A DNA stretch of 45,075 bases from Corynebacterium sp. (GTDB lineage: Bacteria > Actinomycetota > Actinomycetes > Mycobacteriales > Mycobacteriaceae): positions 5,054-50,128 of the forward strand of contig JAUMZC010000005.1 in the NCBI GenBank assembly GCA_030528295.1, given 5' to 3'. Both the position numbers and the translations under genes were made by a program. The notes under the pieces were generated by a model that saw only the letters and a list, made by a program, of their open reading frames with translations, had not been told where the DNA came from and did no database searches. Below are positions 40,191 to 45,075 of this stretch, piece after piece. Within the stretch, counting starts at the first letter, position 1, and each line of letters opens with the position of its first letter.

Positions 40191-41137
40191 TCAGCGTAAT
40201 TTTGCCTTTTTACAACGCGGCAGCGTACCTTCCCCGCGTCCTTGAGTGTCTTGACCAGCTCGAAGATGTGAACATGGAAGTTTTGCTCATTAATGACGGC
40301 TCAACCGATAACGGCCCTGAACTAGCCGAAAAATGGGGTAAAGGTCGGGTAATTCACCAAGAGCATTTAGGGATTGCTGCTGCTCGCGACCGGGGTATCC
40401 GTGAAGCCACAGGCGAATGGATCTGGTTTGTTGATGCCGACGATACCTTCGACCCGCATATTCTCCAACGTATGGTTGCAGCCAGCGACGGCGTGGACCT
40501 GGTGATTTGCCGCGCGCACCGCTATGACGACCTTGGCCGCATTCGTTTGATGGAAGGTGTTGCGGATGAGGTTGTTATTGAAGATTTGAAATCCGCAATT
40601 TTTGCCGGAACCGTTCGGGGGTACCTATGGAACAAGCTGTTTAAAACAGAGGTACTCCGACAGGCAATTGAACGTGCGGACGGAAGCCATCAATTGACTT
40701 CTCAAGAGGATTTTATGCTTTTGTTGCATGCGCTCCCGGGAATCCATAAAGCACGTTTGATTCCATTTATTGGGTATCACTACCGCGGTCGCAAGCATAG
40801 CGTGATGGGTACAGATCTTCGGCAGCTCGAAAATACGTCACTATGTGCGGATTCAGTGGCTGCAATGGGTGCTCCGAAGTCATTTCGGGTCTGGTTTGAG
40901 GCAGTTCCTTGCATCGCAACCTCAGCGTTATCTGGATTACCAAATGTTCGCGAATTGCAACTTTCGCTGCTAAGGTATTTGACGCCGTCGGCGTTGCTCC
41001 GCACATGGAGTGACGGACACCGCCGGGAAGCGGTCCATGGAGCGGTGATGGCGGCAACGGTTCCTATAGGCGTCTACTCACCGCTATACAGGGTAGGGCG
41101 CACGATGCAAAAACTACTCGTGAGGTCTAAATGCTGA
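40187..41137 (+). CDS. Family 2 glycosyltransferase
   Basis: This 316-residue GT2 enzyme has the standard N-terminus ISVILPFYNAAAYL, the nucleotide-binding LLINDGSTDNG and the metal motif FVDADD at Asp83/Asp85. The acceptor part contains the SQEDFMLLLHAL segment. No membrane helices are seen, so it is probably peripheral at the inner face. It overlaps the pseudo-beta-lactamase gene by ATGA and the GH16 lipoprotein gene by seven bases. Confidence 0.85.
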   Translation: MISVILPFYNAAAYLPRVLECLDQLEDVNMEVLLINDGSTDNGPELAEKWGKGRVIHQEHLGIAAARDRGIREATGEWIWFVDADDTFDPHILQRMVAASDGVDLVICRAHRYDDLGRIRLMEGVADEVVIEDLKSAIFAGTVRGYLWNKLFKTEVLRQAIERADGSHQLTSQEDFMLLLHALPGIHKARLIPFIGYHYRGRKHSVMGTDLRQLENTSLCADSVAAMGAPKSFRVWFEAVPCIATSALSGLPNVRELQLSLLRYLTPSALLRTWSDGHRREAVHGAVMAATVPIGVYSPLYRVGRTMQKLLVRSKC

Positions 41138-41799
41138 GCAGGCGAGCTTTCCTTGTTGCCCCTTTTCTTTTGGTTGCATGCAATTCATCTTTGAAAGACT
41201 ATGAAGCGTATTCAGGTCGACCATCATCAGACCGATATGTGAAATGGGACCCGTCGATGATTCGGGGGAATATTCTGTACGGAGCACCAGGTCATAACGG
41301 TTGGGTAACAGGGGGTCTCACCTACCTTCAAGCACCGAAAACCTATGGACGTTTCGAAGTTCGACTTCGATCCGTCCCGCATCCGGTGCTTTCCTACCAT
41401 GTGCTGCTGTGGCCGCAGGCTGATCACTGGCCACCAGAAATTGATATTGCTGAATGCTTCCGCGCGGATCGTCAACGTGTGGACGCTTTTATTCACGGTA
41501 AAGGCGAACGTCAACAATTCCGCGTGGACCGTGACACTACAAAGCCAACGACTTTTGCTGTGGAATGGCGGAAAGACAGCATCAAATTCTTCTGCGAAGA
41601 CCAAATGTTTGGCGAGACGACCAAAGACATTCCGCACGAACCAATGCGGTTGGCCATTCAGGTGGAGTCTCATGCCACCGAAGAAGGCAACAATCTCCGC
41701 GAAGGAAACGGATTCACGCAGGAAAAAGGCGAGCCGAAAGACGAATACCGCGTTCCTGTCGTGGAAATCCTTTCCGTCGGGTACAAGGAGCTTTACTAG
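41131..41799 (+). CDS. GH16-like glycoside hydrolase lipoprotein
   Basis: This 222-residue exported lipoprotein has a lipobox LLVAC with Cys17. The GH16 catalytic signature is present as PEIDIAECF, giving Glu103 as nucleophile, Asp105 as helper and Glu108 as acid/base. YGRFEVRLRSV ahead of it is a second family mark, as is FAVEWRKDSIKFFCEDQ after it. GH16 enzymes cut or transglycosylate beta-glucans and galactans. Being the last gene of a glycosyltransferase operon, it probably trims or sets the length of the exported chain, like ExoK in succinoglycan loci. It is convergent with the flippase gene. Confidence 0.8.
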   Translation: MLSRRAFLVAPFLLVACNSSLKDYEAYSGRPSSDRYVKWDPSMIRGNILYGAPGHNGWVTGGLTYLQAPKTYGRFEVRLRSVPHPVLSYHVLLWPQADHWPPEIDIAECFRADRQRVDAFIHGKGERQQFRVDRDTTKPTTFAVEWRKDSIKFFCEDQMFGETTKDIPHEPMRLAIQVESHATEEGNNLREGNGFTQEKGEPKDEYRVPVVEILSVGYKELY

Positions 41800-41816
41800 G
41801 CAAAGCCCGCTTGGTG

Positions 41817-42983
41817 TTATAACACTTCCACCGGGGTTGGTTTGAGCGCCCTTTGGAGGGCCTTCTTGAGTGGCCAAGCACAGGCGAGGAACACGCAAGA
41901 ATCAACAATAAGATAGGCGATACCCACGCTCGTGATGCCCCACTCAGGAAGCAGCAGCCAAATCAAACCAATCACTCCGGCGGATCCAATTGCTTGGATG
42001 GACATGGCATATCCGATTCGTCCGAAAATACGCGAGAGCGTCGCATAGAGATACGCGGGCCCACCAATGAAGTGCGCGAAACCCATAAGTACCAGAAGCG
42101 TGAATCCATTTTCTGCGTAGTCGCTTCCGTAAACATAGAGCGCAATAGGCCCGAGCCCGGAAACGCCGATGAGGCGCAAGAAGCTGGTTCCAATAACAAT
42201 TCGAATAAGGGTACGTGTTGCGTCCGCCATATCGGCGTCTGCATTCGCAACTTTCGAAACAAATGGTCCGCCCATCATGGACATTAATACAAATGATGTA
42301 TTAACAATCACCCACGAAATATTGAAGTAAGCGGCTTGATCAAGTCCTGTTCGCGCAATCATCAAAGGAAGAACAACCCCAGGAATCATCTGAGCTAACA
42401 GCCAGCCGACGCTGTGGGTGAAGTAAAGAGATACTTCTTTGATCTTGAGATATCGGTGAGGTAATTGGCCGAAAAAGAAAAATATCAGGAGTATTCCGGT
42501 GGGGATTCCCCAGGCCCATTCAATTGGTAGTACGAATACGAGTGCGAATTTTGCTATTGCATGAACGAGGTTTTTAATGGCCACGAGGCGTGGTCGCCCA
42601 CACCCTATAAGATAAGAATCGCACAGCGCGAATAATGCGAGCACTAACGTTAACCATGGTAGTGCGAACAACCAGCCCAGAAACAGGGAAAAGACCCCGA
42701 CAAACGCGATTGCCCCTATGGTTTGCCACGCCGAGGCTCGCGGTAGGAAACGCTCCATTACCTGGGCAAATCCAAGCATGCCTAATGTCGAGAGGGTGGT
42801 CGCTACCGCAATGCTCGTGCTCGCCTCCCCTACAATCTCTGGATTGTTTAACCGCGTGGCGGTCACCCAGAAAGCTAGGCCTACGATTGCATTTGTAGCA
42901 CTTGATCCCATGAGCACTACTGAATCGATCGCTAAGTTTTTTTGCACAGAAACCACAGTAACGGAATAACGTCCGATAGGCAT
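41817..42983 (-). CDS. Polysaccharide flippase (MATE/Wzx-like)
   Basis: This 388-residue protein has about twelve hydrophobic helices, and a start region LAIDSVVLMGSSATNAIVGLAFWVTATRLNNPEIVGEAST typical of RfbX/Wzx-like lipid-linked oligosaccharide flippases. It lies at the end of the polysaccharide locus on the opposite strand, 17 bases from the GH16 gene end. It would move the lipid-linked units made by the three glycosyltransferases across the membrane. No ribosome site is clear at the ATG; a start at Met25 is possible. Confidence 0.72.
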   Translation of the reverse strand: MPIGRYSVTVVSVQKNLAIDSVVLMGSSATNAIVGLAFWVTATRLNNPEIVGEASTSIAVATTLSTLGMLGFAQVMERFLPRASAWQTIGAIAFVGVFSLFLGWLFALPWLTLVLALFALCDSYLIGCGRPRLVAIKNLVHAIAKFALVFVLPIEWAWGIPTGILLIFFFFGQLPHRYLKIKEVSLYFTHSVGWLLAQMIPGVVLPLMIARTGLDQAAYFNISWVIVNTSFVLMSMMGGPFVSKVANADADMADATRTLIRIVIGTSFLRLIGVSGLGPIALYVYGSDYAENGFTLLVLMGFAHFIGGPAYLYATLSRIFGRIGYAMSIQAIGSAGVIGLIWLLLPEWGITSVGIAYLIVDSCVFLACAWPLKKALQRALKPTPVEVL

Positions 42984-43245
42984 TGTGCAACTCAGTGTTT
43001 AAGGCTGAAAATATCTGGAGATGATTATTTCGTTATTTACAAACACTTGATCGAAGATTGAATGAACCATTCATCGTGTGTGTAGTTTGGTTTGAAAATG
43101 AAAAAACGCTCATTAAATTGCGCATCAAGTTTAAGCGTGTAATCCTAACGAGTGAGAACTTTTTTCAGCAGTTCGAACGGGATGGTGTTTATGCTTGGGT
43201 TAAGCGCCATTATCACTTGGTCTCTATCTGTACGAGGAGTCAGCC

Positions 43246-43797
43246 ATGAGGACACCCACTGAATTAAATGCACTTACTGATGCGCTGAATTTCTATACCG
43301 ATAATTCTCCAAATGCAGGTACAGCGATGGTCGGAGCGGAGGAGCTGACATTTAGGGAGCTTGACGATAATTCCTCGAAAGTAGCGGCGGGACTTGCGCA
43401 CATGGGGATTGGTCCTGGCGACAGGATTGCGTATCTTGGCGATTATTCAACGAGTTATTGGGAGGCGCTGTTCGCATGTGCGAAACTGGGGGCGGTGCTG
43501 GTTCCTCTTGGTAAAGGTACCCACAACGAAGACGTAGATTATGCGCTGGAAGAATGTCACGCGGACTTGATTATCAGGAATTCGCAACATGTAATTTTGA
43601 ACAGTCAAGGCATTGAGGAGCTGGCGCTCACTCCACAACAATGGGAAGAATGGAAGACGCAGTATCCTCCGCTGATGGAGTATTGCTTCGTGGAACCTGA
43701 TACCCCGATTGTGGAGGAGTTTTGTTTTGCGGACGCGGGTTTTGTAGAAACTAAGCTATATACACACCACGATTGGTTGGAACGGTGGCGGGCGTAA
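43246..43797 (+). CDS. N-terminal fragment of an AMP-binding (acyl-CoA synthetase) enzyme
   Basis: This 183-residue protein matches only the N-terminal third of AMP-forming synthetases (AELTFRELDDNSSKVAAGLAHMGIGPGDRIAYLG, then WEALFACAKLGAVLVPLG). The phosphate-binding SGTTGxPKG motif is degraded to FADAGFVETKLYTH, and the chain stops soon after, so there is no adenylation core. Usual length is 500-550. A ribosome site (GAGGAG) precedes the ATG. It is either a decaying gene cut by a deletion or a stand-alone fragment. It is convergent with the shortened FprA-like gene, four bases away. Confidence 0.7.
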   Translation: MRTPTELNALTDALNFYTDNSPNAGTAMVGAEELTFRELDDNSSKVAAGLAHMGIGPGDRIAYLGDYSTSYWEALFACAKLGAVLVPLGKGTHNEDVDYALEECHADLIIRNSQHVILNSQGIEELALTPQQWEEWKTQYPPLMEYCFVEPDTPIVEEFCFADAGFVETKLYTHHDWLERWRA

Positions 43798-43801
43798 AAA
43801 T

Positions 43802-44191
43802 CTAAATCCACTGGGGGATTTCCCGGGCAGCGCGGAAAGTGGCAAACCAATCCCGGGGAAGGGGAGGGTTTTGTTCCAGTGGTTGCTGCCATGTTGTGTG
43901 AGGAATTCCCTTGGTGTGAATTACGTCCAGGATGTCCCGGGAATCTGAAGCGGGCGTGCTGTCGGTGGCGATCACGGCGTCGTAAAGCGGGTCTAATTCG
44001 TGGCGGCTAATATCCTGGCCTATGCGAACGTTGCCTATAAAGCGGACCTTGGGGTGTGCGGTCCCGTAGTGGGTGAGGCCGAGTGGTGCCGGGCGGGAAT
44101 CGAAAATATCGACCTCTGTGTTGGGTAATGAGGCGAAATTGTCTGCTAACCGAAATCCGTGAGGGGTTGCGCCGAGAATAGCGATTCGCAT
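43802..44191 (-). CDS. Shortened FprA-like (ferredoxin-NADP reductase-like) protein
   Basis: This 129-residue protein begins with a Rossmann-like MRIAILGATPHGF and RPAPLGLTHYGTAHPKVRFIGNVRIG. These correspond to the FAD-binding start of FprA-type reductases (RPAPYGLVRYGVAPDHP). The middle and the NADP domain are missing; the C-terminus is unlike the family. The consensus GxGxxG is altered to GATPHG, so FAD binding is doubtful. It is probably a remnant or a re-used fragment. Confidence 0.6.
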   Translation of the reverse strand: MRIAILGATPHGFRLADNFASLPNTEVDIFDSRPAPLGLTHYGTAHPKVRFIGNVRIGQDISRHELDPLYDAVIATDSTPASDSRDILDVIHTKGIPHTTWQQPLEQNPPLPRDWFATFRAAREIPQWI

Positions 44192-44384
44192 CAGAGTGTT
44201 CCTAACTGTGTTCGTTTGGGCTTTGGCATTAATGTAGCGGAAGAATGGTGACTATGCAAGCCATTTATAGACTAAGCTGTCTGGCTATGTGTTTGCACTG
44301 TATTGGCGTAAAGTGATACTGCTACTTGGTTGGTATTGGTGCATTTGTGGACAGATCGGTCTATGTTTGTGGAGTGCGGCTAGT

Positions 44385-44954
44385 ATGGGGGGCATGGTGC
44401 TTATTGTTGCTGCAACTGAGGAAGAGTCCTCGGCGGTGTCGGGGTATCCGGTGCTGGTGACGGGGATTGGTACGTCGAATTGCGCTATCGAACTTGTGGA
44501 TTACGTCGCGAGGGAGCGTCCGCGGCATATTGTGAATATTGGGACGGCGGGCAGCTTGCGGGGTGATGTGGGTATTTTTGAGATATCTCATGTGTACCGC
44601 CACGATTTTGATTCGGCGTTGATTGCGCGCATTACGGGACGACCTTGCCCGAATGAGGTTGAGCTGCCCACTACAGGTGTCTTGCCGACGGCGCGGCTGG
44701 CCACCGGTGACAGTTTTGTTGCGGATAGTGCCACTCGGGGAAGGCTGGCTAGGTCTGCTGATTTGGTGGATATGGAGGGGCATGTTGTTGCGCTGGTTGG
44801 GCGTCGTTTTGGGATTCCGGTGACGTTGTTGAAGCAGGTGAGTGATAATGCTGATGGGGCTGCTCCGATGAGCTGGTCTGAGGCTGCGAGGTCGGGGGCT
44901 CCGGCACTTGCGGAGGCGGCGTTGACTGTAATTAAAGCGCTTGCGGTGGAGTAG
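44385..44954 (+). CDS. MTA/SAH nucleosidase-like phosphorylase-fold protein
   Basis: This is a 189-residue protein from ATG 44385 (GGAG about ten bases upstream; the frame is open further but lacks family sequence). Marks of the PNP/UDP phosphorylase fold are VAATEEES at the start, VNIGTAGSL, the substrate Glu in VDMEGHVVA and the catalytic Asp in QVSDNADGAAP. These are the positions of Glu12, Glu174 and Asp197 in E. coli MtnN. It cleaves methylthioadenosine or S-adenosylhomocysteine to adenine. It is shorter than the usual 230 residues because of reduced loops, so the exact nucleoside is uncertain. It may support SAM recycling, which the radical SAM cluster would also need. Confidence 0.75.
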   Translation: MGGMVLIVAATEEESSAVSGYPVLVTGIGTSNCAIELVDYVARERPRHIVNIGTAGSLRGDVGIFEISHVYRHDFDSALIARITGRPCPNEVELPTTGVLPTARLATGDSFVADSATRGRLARSADLVDMEGHVVALVGRRFGIPVTLLKQVSDNADGAAPMSWSEAARSGAPALAEAALTVIKALAVE

Positions 44955-45075
44955 TTTCGCTTCTTTCGTGTTTTGGGCATGGGTGTTGGCCCCTGGAACC
45001 TGGGGGTTTTGAGGGGCTGGTTCATGGTTGTGGTGGGGGTTCGGGTGGTTGGTCTGGGGGTGTGCGGTGCTGGTT
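44955..45075. other. Right edge, no gene seen
   Basis: The last 121 bases are G-rich on the plus strand with no reliable reading frame or hairpin. The next gene probably starts beyond the window. Confidence 0.4.

Noticed and set aside
43058..43249. 63-codon frame ahead of the AMP-binding fragment
   Set aside because: No recognisable feature, and it runs into the ribosome site and start of the next gene.

Overview
The window reads as chromosome of a Corynebacterium (Actinomycetota, mycolic-acid bacterium). The evidence is a mycobacterial/corynebacterial-type dCTP deaminase, an AlaT-type aminotransferase, a large membrane Fe-S reductase of the Rv0338c type, a DUF1707 protein, and a maltose importer laid out like the C. 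glutamicum MusEFGK2I system. GC is moderate and looks compatible with the C. diphtheriae/ulcerans group, but the species cannot be fixed from this window.

Layout. Positions 1-2465 (minus) hold a YhgE/Pip membrane protein, cut by the window edge, coupled to a degenerate ABC-type ATPase. Positions 2651-6201 (plus) are dcd followed by a complete osmoprotectant-type ABC importer. Positions 6252-14004 (minus) form an AT-rich block with three radical SAM enzymes, two small PqqD-like proteins, an unlisted 56-residue precursor-like peptide, two ABC-2 exporters and a PLDc_N-like membrane protein. This is a RiPP (ribosomally made, post-translationally modified peptide) cluster of a type I do not recognise, and the best candidate for a new system here. 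An AT-rich gap and a lone IS3-type OrfA separate it from core genes.

Positions 15198-21648 hold a metallophosphoesterase, a YibE/F-like protein, alaT, a DUF1707 protein, a TIGR03943/DUF318 membrane pair and a MarR regulator with a membrane partner. Positions 21650-22300 and 28500-29265 are two non-coding arrays in opposite orientation. They are built from 44-bp palindromes in a fixed 44-38-44-17-44-38-44 register. Between them lie the Fe-S reductase with a long proline-rich tail, a PhoD-type phosphatase and a glycerophosphodiesterase.

Positions 29285-34355 carry a Mus-type sugar ABC system: the ATPase gene is divergent from the binding protein, two permeases and a DUF624 membrane protein. 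Positions 35051-42983 look like a surface or extracellular polysaccharide locus: a GT2, a tandem two-domain GT2, a large polytopic protein, a tiny membrane protein, a catalytically dead beta-lactamase-fold protein, another GT2, a GH16 lipoprotein and a flippase on the opposite strand. The right end holds an AMP-binding enzyme fragment, a shortened FprA-like protein and an MTA/SAH nucleosidase.

All calls are made by reading the sequence. No database search was run, and family names rest on recognised motifs and remembered relatives.
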